Assembly: GCA_024195585.1 (NCBI GenBank)
Contig: SWBL01000093.1
Span: 1 to 64,000, forward strand
Direction of reading: 5' to 3'
Origin: Aureobasidium sp. EXF-3400
Taxonomy: Eukaryota; Ascomycota; Dothideomycetes; Dothideales; Saccotheciaceae
Length of the DNA: 64,000 bases
Notes under the pieces: model-generated
What the model was told of the DNA's origin: nothing
Databases searched by the model: none
Seen by the model: the letters and a program-made list of their open reading frames with translations, nothing else
Position numbers and translations under genes: made by a program
Shown here: positions 24,231-34,787 of the stretch, in pieces
How positions within the stretch are numbered: position 1 is the stretch's first letter
How the letters are laid out: every line of letters starts with the position of its first letter

Positions 24231-25324
24231 GATTAGCAAATTTGAGGATGTATATCGGAGGAAGGAGCAATCGATGTACTCAGTGTACTAATGGCAGATT
24301 TTCGAATAACTTCTCGTGGGACAATGCTGGCGGGAATCTTTGTTTATTGATCGCCCAGGAAGATGTGGGCAGTTCTGTGATCTTGTACCTCGATGTCTTA
24401 CAAAAGCCCATCAATGCGATAGAAACCAAGGTAAATGCAAATCGCGCGGATCAAGAAAGCACTACATCCAGTGAAATGGTTATTGCCAGACCCGGCCAGA
24501 GGGAACGGTAGCAAGAAGTCCACGTGAGCAGCTACAAGATCTGCAGAACCGCTCGGGAGTCGGTAGTCTAATCATCATTTTAATTCCCTGTCATATCCGA
24601 ATTAGAGCTATTCAGTCCAATCAAAACTTAGATGATGGTCATACCTTACTGATCGACAGAAGGCTAGACTGTTTATCTTGGCGACAGAGCTTCTTGGGCT
24701 CTAAATAGACGACATTATCGTAGAGTTATTGTAAATCACGCACAGCTGATCTGTATATTGACTGTCGCGACACAGAATATTCACACTCAAGATTCGTGCA
24801 CTGAGTGACAGAGACCAAGGAATGCAATGCGCATTGCACGACCAAGATGTCCTGGAACAATCAGTGCTCGGAAGATTTGTCTTTCTGCGGAACACCGCGG
24901 CGAGGAGACGTACGATATCGTTGCAGGTGAACAGTCTATTTCGAATATCGAGTAGTTCGGACTCGGATCGGAGGCTTCAAAAAGCATCGCGGAAATGGCA
25001 TAATGAACATCCTCTTTTGAACAAATTCAGACCACCACGTACGCAATGAGCGTTTTCTGTCAACATTCTAGTCCCAGAACACCTCTGGATGACATACCAC
25101 TGAATCTTTATTCGGGAGCAAGATCGACTCTCTACCTTAGATGCTAAAGCTAACTCTGAATGCCGCGGATACTATGACTTTTCTCATGAGACACGGCCAC
25201 GCGGCATGCTTTGCAGTATCTGATGGCGCTCAGGCAATAACAGCAGAGGAGGTCTTAATCATATAAGACGTTGTCTCTCCTGCGGAAGTAGTTCACTCGA
25301 CCCTCATCTGCGACTATCTCAAGA
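24231..25324. other. Intergenic region upstream of the multicopper oxidase
   Basis: No gene seen in 1.1 kb. It contains the multicopper oxidase promoter. Confidence 0.55.
25261..25267 (+). promoter_or_regulatory. TATA-like box of the multicopper oxidase gene
   Basis: The sequence atataag lies about 60 bp before the ATG at 25325, a plausible spacing for a fungal core promoter. Confidence 0.35.
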
Positions 25325-26886
25325 ATGCGTATCTTATCTGGTCTGGCAACTTCAGCTCTCGTCGTCGCAGTGCAAGCTGCTTCGGCAACTTATGCTGCTG
25401 GAGCATGCTCCACTTTAACCCTAGACAGCACTCTGCCCAGCCCGACTCCTGGTAACTTCCATTTCAGCGGTAACGTGCGCCAGCACTACATTGCCGCGGA
25501 AGAAGAAGACTGGAGCTATGCACCCACTGGCTGGGACAACTACATGGGAGTCCCCATCGAACACTCTCCACGCGCTAAGGCCGCGGGCTACCTCGATCGC
25601 CTAATATGGAAGAAAGCATTATACCGTGGCTACACCAACGAGTCTTTCTCAGAACAGCTTGAGAGACCTGCTTCGCAAGGAGTTCTTGGACCTACGATCC
25701 GAGCTGAGGTCGGCGATTTGATCGAGATCATGTTCCTCAACAACTTGTCTCAGAATTATGCTTCGATGCATTCGATGGGTTTGATGTACACCAAGGAGTC
25801 TGAGGGTGGCGATTATCCCAACAACACCATGCCTGGCCAAAACAGTCCCTTTACTGAGACCATGGCTGTACCTCCAGGTGGTTGTGTTGTGTACAAGTGG
25901 ATGGTTAACGACGGTGCTGGTAAGTTGAACTTACAATTCTTGGTGTAGAACACTGCTGACTTATTCCCAGGTCCCGACCTTAGTTACGAGCCATCCAAAG
26001 GTCACAGTTACCACTCTTATGTTACCATGCAAGAAGACACCAATGCCGGTCTCATCGGTCCATCAATCATCTACGCCAGAGGTCAGATGGAAGAAGTCAT
26101 GGCCACACACCGAGAGTTCCCCATCCTTTACATGTCATTCGACGAACACGTGTCTTTCATGTCCAAGATCAATAACATGACCACAAACGATACATCTCCG
26201 GGAACCAACATGACCTCTGGCAACGGCAACTCAACTTCCTACGAGCAATCATGTGCTGCAAGCGCAATTTACAGCGGTTCCTGCAACGCGAGTATCTATC
26301 CTGCATCTGCCGATGGTAGCATGAACCAAGGACGCACAGGCGGTTCTCAAGAATTCACCGATCTCATCAATGCTGATGCTAGCTATGGTAACAGATCGAT
26401 CTGGCAGCCACAACTCACTAACCTCTTATCTTCAGCATGGGGAAATGGGGCTACCTTTTACAGCCTCAATGGCTATGTGCTTGCTAACAACCCTATCTTC
26501 GAGGCGTGTAAGAATGACAATGTCATCTGGTACACGTATGCTTATGGATCTGGCTCGCATGTCTTCCACATGCATGGAAATGGGTTCACGGAGAATGGCC
26601 ATTCGATGCCTTCGATCAGTAAGTCATGACTCCCCGTTCATCTCCGTGATTATCATCACTGACTTTACTCCTAGGCATCAATGACGGCAAAGTCCATACT
26701 CTAGTCATGACTGCATGGGGTGTTGGTCAGTGGGAGGTCATCTGCCATGTCAACAACCACAATACTATGGGCATGGTAGCCAACTACCGCGTCTATGATG
26801 GTATGTGTCCGTTACAACCACTCGGATACACTTCCTCGAAGGACAACTCTACTTCGAGCTATCCCAACATGCGAAGATTATACTAA
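25325..26886 (+). CDS. Secreted ceruloplasmin/hephaestin-like multicopper oxidase with an incomplete trinuclear site
   Basis: Predicted 484 residues. Exons are 25325-25919, 25971-26618 and 26675-26886, with introns of 51 and 56 bp. An N-terminal signal peptide (MRILSGLATSALVVAVQA) is followed by two cupredoxin domains most like animal ceruloplasmin and hephaestin (YIAAEEEDWSYAP, GVLGPTIRAEVGD, DTNAGLIGP). The type 1 copper ligands are all there: His395, Cys438, His443 and Met448, in HVFHMHGNG and CHVNNHNTMGM. Of the other copper motifs, motif 1 reads His149-Ser-Met151, motif 2 reads His213-Ser-Tyr215, and position 437 is Ile before the Cys. Each should have a second histidine. Electron transfer may therefore remain without normal oxygen reduction. 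Several NxT/S sites suggest glycosylation. The third exon reads straight to a stop; a further splice cannot be excluded. Confidence 0.82.
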
Positions 26887-27090
26887 GTCAGTAGACATTG
26901 AGGAGAAAGACAGCTCGAGTGAGACGACAGCGCGATGCAAAGTGTATCATAGCAGCAGAACCATAAGCGAATAATTCTTAATCAAATTCATCAACACTTT
27001 CACAAGGAACCGAAATGGCAGTCTGTAGACTTTGCTGGTTCCTCCAACTATACTCCAGGCGTATAGAGGCATGATGTATATGCATCTGCC

Positions 27091-27194
27091 AAAATGCACA
27101 GATGTGTTCGGATGAGAAGAGTGCCCAGTGAGAGCCACAGATTTATTCGATCTCACTGGACCTTGCTTGATTTGAATAAGTATCGTGCATTTCT
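27091..27194 (+). repeat. Palindromic element copy E
   Basis: The outer arms are aaaatgcac (27091) and gtgcatttc (27185-27193). The perfect inner arms are ccagtgaga and tctcactgg. The spacing and the central agattt match copy B. It lies about 200 bp past the multicopper oxidase stop. Confidence 0.7.
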
Positions 27195-27312
27195 ACTATC
27201 TGTCGATGACTCTTTGCTATCATCCAGAGGAGAGCAGAAATGGATACCTATGTAAGTCAATTTCTGTACAGCGATAATGCATCTCCCGGGCCATAGTTAC
27301 TTCGTTCAACAG

Positions 27313-27377
27313 GCTGTAGAAATGCACAATTCTCTCTGAATAACGGGTGTATCCACAGAGAGTTGATAATATCACGG
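27313..27377 (+). repeat. Palindromic element copy C (one half)
   Basis: The outer arm gctgtagaaatgcacaattc and the inner arm tatccacagagagttgataa match copies A and B in order and spacing. The second half is missing. It lies 37 bp past the stop codon of the F-box gene. Confidence 0.6.
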
Positions 27378-27414
27378 GTTTCAGCGGACCTCAAGCCCTG
27401 TTGATCGTCTGTCG

Positions 27415-29287
27415 CTACCACTCGTTGTACTCCACGATGCCATCATCACCCAATAGCGACAGCCATCGCGACTCTAATTCCTCGTTCATGCGCCAATCGC
27501 GTGGGGCATCCCAGTACAGGCGGCTGATTGTGCTAGTATCAAGCTCATGAGAGAATTCTGTGCCTGCAGCCAGGTACTCAAAACCCAGGTACTGGTGGTG
27601 CTGTCCCGTTCTTCCGCTGGCACGAATCTTGAGTCTGGCACACATGTATCTCAATGCGGGCATTCGAGAAGCTGCGCTCGCGGCCGCCAGGAAGAAGGCT
27701 TCGAGCTCGGGAGTTGGTTTTGTGCGGAAGTTGGAGGTGAATGGCGCGTCGCCGTTGAGACGTTCGTCTCGTTTCTCGTCGTCGTGGCCATACCCGTCTG
27801 GTGGAAGTTGGTCCATGACGAAAAATGAGTCGCTGGAGTCGTAGCTTGATGAGGAGGTCTCACTGCGGGCGCGATGATCGTCTTCGTCTTCGACTTGGTC
27901 TTCTTCTACTTCATCTTCCTCTTCATCAGAAGACTCGGTACCACGTTGGGGATCCCGCTCGATATACCACCCGCCGTCAGGCCGGACTGCACTCAGCTCT
28001 ATAACAAATTCTTCCAGTTTCTGCCAATGCTGCTTCTCGTCTAGCGGTCCAAAAAGGTCCGAACTAACAGATATTGGACCATTCAAAACGAGGTCAGTCA
28101 AGCATGGTGCTGCTTGTGAAAAGAGCCGCAGTGCAGTGGAGAGATCGTCGGCGGGAGGAGGATACACACTTCCGCGGATGTCCGAGTCGATAAACTTGCT
28201 GTTACCTGCAAAGTAAGGGTACAGTTAGCATGTTTCTATGAGGAAGAGTACACTGCAAAAGCGTAGTAGGCACAATATCTCCACCTGATGCATTGCAGAG
28301 TGCCGTCCAGTATCGAGTCATCGTCCAACGAGATCCTTTTAGACCTCATAAAGGAGCAATGCTCTCTTTGGATACACCTCGGTTCTAGAGATTATTGTGC
28401 CTTTTGATAGCGACGACTTCGCTGTACGCTCTCGAAAGAATAGGGTAGAGGTTACAAAATTGAGGTTGTACCCTCGCATACGTACCTGGCTCTTTATTGA
28501 TCAAAGTCAAGATGAAGTTTCGAAGACGCTCGGGTCCGGTGAGAGATAACAGCTGCTCAGAAAGTTGTGAACGCAATTGCCTTCGCTGATCCGGTCGTCT
28601 TCGTTCTCTGTCCCAGAAAGTAGAATTTACCGTGGCGATGTTAGGTAGCCTCGACGTGAGTCCAACAATCGTTGCTGGCGCCAGCTTGCGTGCAGTGTTG
28701 CCATCGATAGTCAATGAGACCACGTTGTGTAGTCGAGGCAGACTCTCGGGAGCAAGCAGCTGGAGGTAAGAGTCCCGATAGCGAAGTTTGAAGAGATCGT
28801 GTCGTTTGCCTATCGATCTGGCTAATTCATCTGCTCTCAATCTTTCTCCGCCTCGGCGGTCAATGTCCATCGCAGCATGAAAGTGTGAGAGATGCAGATC
28901 AATTGGCCTAGAGCCATCTCCAGCATCAATAATCTTCAGTACGGCAAACAACTCAGCGATCGCTTTGCTAAATGCCTGGTCGTTGGCGTGCCTGTCGACC
29001 TGTCTTTCGAAACGTCCGCACGCGTGATCGTCGTAGTTAGGCAGATTGATACTATAGTCTATACGCTTGACAGCTGCGCGCCGATGCTGGTATGTTGATT
29101 TGAGGACACTCGACTCGAAAAAGTGTAGCTCATCGTTGACCAAGGACAGTTGCGAAAATGTAAGGTCTTCTATTGTTCTCTGCCATGCTCGAGATATTGT
29201 GGCGTACTTGGCGATCTGTTTCTGATTCTCCACGAAAAGCAGAATGATACTGTTCCAGAGCTCCAGTGGCAGTGATTCCATTGACAT
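27415..29287 (-). CDS. F-box-like protein of the fungal type
   Basis: Predicted 530 residues. Exon 1 is 28486-29287 and exon 2 is 27415-28205. The 280-bp intron splits a Gly codon and restores LINKEPGNSKFIDSD. Without splicing, the exon-1 frame runs into the intron and stops at 28385. The N-terminus has the F-box-like pattern MESLPLELWNSIILLF followed by YATISRAWQRTIEDLTF. The remainder is the leucine-rich, surface-variable body typical of large fungal F-box families, with an acidic stretch (SSDEEEDEVEEDQVEDEDD) in exon 2. F-box proteins bring substrates to SCF ubiquitin ligases; the target is unknown. The intron is about five times the local norm and contains repeat copy F. Confidence 0.78.
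28282..28411 (-). repeat. Palindromic element copy F (inside the F-box intron)
   Basis: Read on the minus strand, the outer arm gctatcaaaaggcacaat is followed by inner arms tccaaagagagc and gatctcgttgga. The far end is degenerate (caatgcatcaggt). The plus-strand tail attgtgccttttgatagc matches copy G (attgtgccttgtgatagc) closely. It lies entirely within the 28206-28485 intron. Confidence 0.65.
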
Positions 29288-29676
29288 TCTGATTTTAGAA
29301 ACAAAGTCGGTTTATGTGTTTGAGATGAAGGTGATGCCTGAGAACTGGAAGTGACTGAACCATCGGCTGAATGAGGGTTAATTTCGGCTTCTTCTCCGCA
29401 GGATTTGTCGCAAGGGACAAGGAGAGTTTCAAACAACAACAATGACACTAGGCAGCAATCTGATTTTCGGTATTCTTGAGTCGGTCGAACGAAATATATC
29501 TTCGACAGTAACCGTCCCCAACCTCTAGACTGATGGCAGTCCGGACGTCGACTCCAGATCAGCCATACTCCTTTGGCTGCTCCGCCCACACTGCTGCCGA
29601 GACACTTCTTCCGTGGTCGACACAGGCGGGAAAGACTGAACTCGGCTTGGGCGAATGATTTGAACATTTTGGTATC
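29288..29676. other. Intergenic region
   Basis: This 389-bp stretch between the F-box gene start and the end of the aminotransferase holds no gene that I can see. Confidence 0.55.
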
Positions 29677-30981
29677 TTAACTCCTCTCTCCGTGTTTGGA
29701 GAACATCTTTCTGAGCACAAGTCCTGCAGTTTCGAAGTGCTTCATCTCGAGATACACTTGAGCACTCAATCTCACCCAAAACTTTCCTTCATATGCATAC
29801 GCGTTGACCGCAATATTCTTCAGGTTCATCGTTTTGTTGATCCGGTCTGCAAGGTCTCGAATGAGCCTTCCTTCTGTATTGAGAGGTAGGCGCACATTCG
29901 TCATGGCACAATCTCCAAGCGTCAGCTCTCCATTTTCCAAGACTTCTGTGCCTAGTATCTCCGCCACCAGTCGACCGCCTCTCCGTGCGAGATCGTTGTT
30001 GTAGCCGATGATCGCTTCTTCGCCAGTCTTGTCGCCCCAAGTGATACGCTTGCGCCACTCCAACGCTGCGGGGATACAGAGATACGGCGTATCGTCACTG
30101 GTAGCTACGGCTGCAAAATTGGCGACAAAGTTGTTGGTCTGAGTGGCCTGGTCCTTTTTCAGGAAGTTGAAACCAGTTGGGAGGGTGGAGCGAATGAGAT
30201 GTTGGTTTCTGACCGGGACGTACAAAACTGCACAACCTCGAGGAGTAAACAGCCATTTGTGACAGTTGCTGACGAAGAAGTCTGGATCGAGTTCAACGAG
30301 GTTGAGGGGAAGTTGACCTACTCCATGGGCACCGTCGATACACGATAAAATGCCATGAGCTCGGCAGATCTCGGTGAGGCGTTTGAAGGGCATACGAACG
30401 GCTGGCAAGGAGGTGATGGTATCAAAGATCGAGAGCTTAGCTTTCTTGCCATCTTTCAGGATTGTTTCCAGCATGCTTTCGAAGTCTGAGCAGATCTCGT
30501 CGTCCGAGAGTGGAAAAATGTGCTCAATCCTGTAGATGCTGAACTCATTTCTTTCTGTCAGGTATTCCAGGGTGTTCATGAAAGCCGGATAAATTGTTGG
30601 GAAGCATATCACAGCATCAGATGGGTCCAAAATTATGTTTCGCAGCACGGTATCAATGCCAGTGCTCGCATTGGGTACCAGGACGCAGGTCTCCACAGGG
30701 GCATGCACATAGTCTGCAATAGCCTGTCTTGCTTCGCTGAGCAAGTGGGTACGAAACTCGTATCGCACGAAGGTATCTGGTCTTGCCTCTGCTCGTTCCT
30801 GATACTCGCGGTGTACTGATCTGATTTCGAGGGGATATGTACCGTAGGAGCCTGACCGAGTCAATTGTCACAGCTCAGGAGATCGTGCAGGTCGTTGGAG
30901 GTTCAGCTGACCATGATTGAGATTGATGTATCCTTCGTCGAAAGCAAAGTGCTTCGCTGCTTCAGCGCCGCATTCTATCAT
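29677..30981 (-). CDS. Class V pyridoxal-phosphate aminotransferase-fold enzyme (isopenicillin N epimerase-like)
   Basis: Predicted 414 residues. Exon 1 is 30912-30981 (23 codons plus one base) and exon 2 is 29677-30851. The 60-bp intron splits the Gly of the signature INLNHGSYGTYP. The cofactor-binding Lys is Lys222 in SNCHKWLF, preceded by the Asp-His pair in CIDGAHGVGQ. PNASTGIDTVL, which contacts the cofactor phosphate, is intact. Relatives include isopenicillin N epimerase-like, LolT-like and cysteine-desulfurase-like enzymes; which reaction is run here cannot be read from sequence. It is likely cytosolic, with no targeting signal. The start at 30981 is the first ATG compatible with the signature. 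Confidence 0.87.
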
Positions 30982-31502
30982 CTCCAGGTCTGTCGAGGAG
31001 GTTAACCTAACAAGTTACTTCACAAACCAGTCATATGTATATCCATTATGGATGAGATATCCATCTTCCACTGCCAGTGGATTATCACCGAGAATCACCT
31101 TGGGACACCGCAGACGCTACAGCTTCGTTGTCAGGGAGACGCACCTGCCCCGCTCCCGCAAAACATCGAAACACCAACTTTTGAACCCAGGACCCTGGAG
31201 TCGGTGCATACCAACAACCTCAACGCTCGTAAAGGACGGCTCTACTTTGCTATAGCCGCCTGCGTGACAGGATCTGATCTGTACAAAGAGTGGGTTAGTC
31301 ATGGCCATAGTTGCTGCCTACACGACAATTTATCAGTGCAGCTACGCGAAGGATTCCTGCCCCACTTTGTTTGGCGGTTATTATTATTTGGTGAATTTAC
31401 AATTTCTCTATAAGTATAAGTATCACCTTGACACCAGTCTTCTTATGAGTTATTCAATATAAAGTCCAATACCCAACGCACACTACTAAACTGTTGTTCA
31501 TC
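30982..31502. promoter_or_regulatory. Divergent promoter region
   Basis: This 521-bp stretch lies between the starts of the aminotransferase (minus) and the NmrA-like gene (plus). A TATA-like tataaa is at 31458-31463, 40 bp before the plus-strand ATG. No gene inside. Confidence 0.45.
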
Positions 31503-32765
31503 ATGTCTACCATCAAGAACGTTGCAATCCTAGGCGTATATTCACTCCCCCACCTCTCCAAAATCTATACTGACCCCTGAAACCACAGGCCTCAGGCAAC
31601 TTCGGCACCCCCATAACATCCGCCCTCCTCGCCGCAAACTTCAACCTCACAATAATCACCCGCACAACATCCACAACCTCCCATCCCCCATCCATACCCA
31701 CCCTCCGCATAGACTACACCCTCTCTTCCCTAACCACCGCCTTCGCCAACCAAGATGCAGTTATCTGTGTGGTGGGTCCCGGTGGCATTTCCCTCCAAAA
31801 GACATTCATCGATGCAGCTGTAGCGGCAGGAGTGTCGAGGTTCATCATTGATGATTTTGGATGGGGGCTTACGACTAAGGGGTTTGCTGAGTTTAGTGCT
31901 ATTCATGCGCAGAGGAGGGAAGGATGGGATCATGCGAGAAGTGAAGCGGAGGAAGTGGAGGGGTTTACGTGGACGGGGTTGAGTACTGGAAATCCTATCG
32001 ATTGGGTGAGTACACATTATTTCTTCGGTCAAAGCCTATTACAGGAAGACTTCATCCTCCCCATGTGCTAAGTTTTGTCACTCCCACCCACTCTCACGAT
32101 ATATCACACACGTAGCGCTTGAAGCTATCGAAATGCACAGTTCCTTTAACAGACAGAAAGGTTCCATTGAGAGTCGTGATTCTGTCGACTCTCTATGGAC
32201 TTTACCACTGTCTTGAAGGAATTGTGCATTTCGATAGCTGTCCGCGTGACAGAACTTCGCACATGGGGAGGATGCAATTCATCAAGAGAAAAACTGACGT
32301 GAAGCATAACAGGCGATGAAGAAATTCCCCATGATGGGCTTCGACGTACAAAACCACAGCGCAATTATTTACGACTCAGGTACCGAGCATTTCACTGGCA
32401 CAACCCTCCAAGGCATCGGTCAAGCAGTCGTCGGCACACTACTAAACCCCTCAGCAACCGCGAACCGTTTCCTGAGAGTCCAAAGCATATGTACAACTCA
32501 AAACGAATTACTGGCTGCTTTTGAAAAAGCTACAGGAGAGCAATGGAAGGTGGAGAGACAGAAAAGTTATGATTTGATTCAGAGTGGAAAAGACGATTTT
32601 GAGACTGGAGCTGGGATGTGGAGGTTGAAGTTGGCGGTGGCCACGTTGTATGATGTTGGACAAAGCAGAGGCATGGTCGCTGCAACGAGGGACGAGTCGG
32701 ATGCGGAGTTGCTGGGTGTGAAGGATGAAAGTGCTGAAGAAATTGTTGCGAAACTGCTTCAGTAG
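31503..32765 (+). CDS. NmrA/isoflavone-reductase-like NAD(P)-binding protein
   Basis: Predicted 300 residues. Exons are 31503-31535, 31589-32005 and 32313-32765; all junctions are phase 0. The Rossmann motif ILGASGNFG spans the first intron, so the 11-codon first exon is required. ICVVGPGG and FIIDDFGWG follow, as in atypical short-chain reductases of the NmrA/phenylcoumaran benzylic ether reductase type. These reduce small aromatic substrates or sense the nucleotide redox state. The second intron is 307 bp and is filled largely by repeat copy A. Copy B starts 10 bp past the stop. The gene is divergent from the aminotransferase. The specific role is unknown. Confidence 0.86.
32123..32239 (+). 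repeat. Palindromic element copy A (best-preserved copy, inside the NmrA-like intron)
   Basis: At 117 bp it is the clearest member. The outer inverted repeat is about 27 bp: agctatcgaaatgcacag at the left against its near-perfect complement ending tgcatttcgatagct. The separate inner inverted repeat is ccattgagagtcg against cgactctctatgg, with a short central spacer. Transcribed, it would fold into one long interrupted hairpin. I see no clear target-site duplication and no ORF. Confidence 0.9.
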
Positions 32766-32775
32766 CGAATAGTTG

Positions 32776-32886
32776 TGGAGATGCACAGTTCTGTTGGTAG
32801 AAAGGAGATATCCACTGAGAGTTATAGATTTGTAGACTCTCTGTGGACTTTGCCCCCATCTTAAAAGAACTGTGCATTTCGATGGT
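32776..32886 (+). repeat. Palindromic element copy B (just past the NmrA-like stop)
   Basis: The outer arms are gagatgcacagttct and agaactgtgcatttc. The inner arms are tccactgagagttata and tagactctctgtgga. It is collinear with copy A and visibly similar along its length. It starts 10 bp after the NmrA-like stop and would lie in its 3' untranslated region. Confidence 0.85.
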
Positions 32887-32915
32887 TTCAGTCTCGCCTG
32901 TATGATCCCTCATGC

Positions 32916-33340
32916 TCAAGAGTGCTGAACGCCATAAAGACCAAGAGTGTGAGGCTTAATCATGACATCCATACAGCGTCTCAACTCGAAATCATGACTT
33001 CTCGCAAACCAAGGGTGATCATCCTCCTTGCGATGCTTGCAACCCTTATCAGTGAGGAATTGGTCGCACATGGGCGCAACGTCGTGATGACCGTCGCAGT
33101 CTCCAGTATTGCAGCGGAATTTGCAGAGAACCTGGAATTTCATTAGTATCGAAAGTGATGATGGGAATAGGAAACGCTTACGTGACAGAGTCGTTTGAGT
33201 GTGCATTTGGAGCCATGAGGGCAGGGTTTCGAGTTGAGGCTGAATGGGCAGAAGGTGCTGAGATACTGAAGCTCAGGAAGGCGCTTGCGGTCGAGTGAAT
33301 CCAGAGGGTCTTGAGCGGGTGGTGCTTGAACGGCTACCAT
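32916..33340 (-). CDS. Small CCCH-like zinc-finger protein, paralogue 1
   Basis: Predicted 124 residues. Exon 1 is 33182-33340 and exon 2 is 32916-33131, with a 50-bp phase-0 intron. Start MVAVQAPPAQDPLDSLD. The cysteine pattern is LSTFCPFSLNSKPCPHGSKC, then LCH, then (after the intron) CKFRCNTGDCDGHH and CDQFLTDKGCKH, suggesting two or more zinc sites of CCCH type as in RNA-binding proteins. The C-terminus is HTLGLYGVQHS. It is a shortened relative of the next gene upstream (33832-34787), sharing motifs, strand and intron position. RNA binding is inference from the finger type. Confidence 0.65.
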
Positions 33341-33831
33341 GATGAACGGTTGTGGTTGAATGTCTGGAAAGAAAAAAGGGAAGATGTATGATGGAGAGCG
33401 AGAAGAATCAAGAGATACGACGAGTTGATTGAAATACCATGCGGCGGCGTATGGGAGTGCAAAGATCAAGTGAACAATTCGAAGAAGTGATTAGAGCAGA
33501 AACATATGAGAGCATACTAAGTGAAACCATCATTGATTCTGTATTGATACCATTCCTTCACCTTCACCGAGTGCTAAAGACCTCCAGAGACTGCGGATGA
33601 ATATGCATCGTACTCTTGCAAGGAGTAGTGAGATCCACGGAGAAGGACCAACTCGGCTCATCTCTATGGTCACAACGTGGTTTGGGAACGTGACTGTGCA
33701 TTACCACACCTGACTTCTCACGACATCTTTCCGTGGGAGATGAGTCGCATACCAGCTTGTGACGACTCCTGGGGCAATTGAGACTGCATGCGATCTGAGC
33801 CTCGGACCTCGTCAGGTGAAGCACGCGAACC
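33341..33831. other. Spacer between the two CCCH-like paralogues
   Basis: This 491-bp stretch contains the promoter of paralogue 1 and the 3' end of paralogue 2. No further gene seen. Confidence 0.5.
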
Positions 33832-34787
33832 TCAGGAGAACATGATGAGGTCGATGTCGGGGAGTGTGTCGGCTTCCGGAGTTTGTACGCGGCCACCATC
33901 ACGTACATCGCATTCCTCGACCTCAGCAACAGCCTCAACGTTCTCGTGCACACTGAGTTGGTCTTCCGCATCAGACATCATCCAATCTGCGGTAATGTCG
34001 GGCTCGATAGGGGGAGTGGTGGCAGGCTTGTTCAAAGGAGGAATGCCGGGTCCGATGGAAGGGGTAATGTGGACTTGGGCGCGAGCTTCGCTCAGGCCAT
34101 AGAAACCAAGCTCGTGAGGCACGCGCATAGCGCCCATGAAGATTCGGACCTTGTAGTCGTGGTTGCGTGGACAGGCCCTCTTCTTGTTGTCGCCTACAAG
34201 CCTTCTGGTGCGGGAGCAGCGTGTGCCGTTCAAGACCGAGTCGCATGTGGCGATAAGCTGGTGGGAGTACATGCAAGTGCTCCCTCGCTTGCACTGAACC
34301 TCCTGGACGGGCGTTAGTGAGCGTTCTCTGCAGGGGCGAGGTAACATACCCAGCAGATGTGGACCAATTGGCATCTGTCACTATGGGGGCATCTCTGAAA
34401 AGCCAGAGTAAAGGGGCAGAAGGTGCTGAGGCGCTGTAGTTTGAGACGGTCGTCTTTGCATAGCTTGTAGAAAGTTTCGGCGCACAATGTCGCGCCAGCC
34501 TCAGAGGACGCATTGGTGAATGAACGAGCTTGAGGCTTACTCCGGAAACTGACAACAGACTGAACGGGCGAAGGCGGAGCAGCGAGCACCAAAGAGGTGT
34601 CTTGGCTAGCGTGAAGGGGACGGAGAAGCTCGACGGAGCCGCCAACGTTCTCCTGAGTGACAGTGTCGCAGACGGCACGGATCTGAGCATCGGGAAAGGA
34701 TGTGTCGCGAGCTAGAACCATGAGATCGAAGAGCATGTCGCGAGCGATGGGGCCCGGCGAGCCAGGGCCACTGGTGATGGAAGGCAT
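33832..34787 (-). CDS. CCCH-like zinc-finger protein, paralogue 2
   Basis: Exon 1 is 34350-34787 and exon 2 is 33832-34302, with a 47-bp phase-0 intron; predicted 302 residues from the ATG at 34787 (MPSITSGPGSPGPIARD). The open frame continues upstream to 34889 without an ATG, so an extra 5' exon is possible. The finger region LSTFCPFTLAFQRCPHSDRC, then ICW, then CKRGSTCMYSH and CDSVLNGTRC matches paralogue 1 position by position. The third group (C-x5-C-x3-H) is a clean CCCH element. Both proteins then have HD-x7-10-M and PH-LG-YG. The long C-terminus is acidic and low-complexity. The function is unknown; mRNA binding is the usual role of such fingers. Confidence 0.62.

Larger units (their letters stand above)
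26887..27414. other. 3' intergenic region holding two palindromic element copies
   Basis: This 528-bp stretch lies between the convergent 3' ends of the multicopper oxidase and the F-box gene. It contains copies E and C, listed separately. Nothing else seen. Confidence 0.6.
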
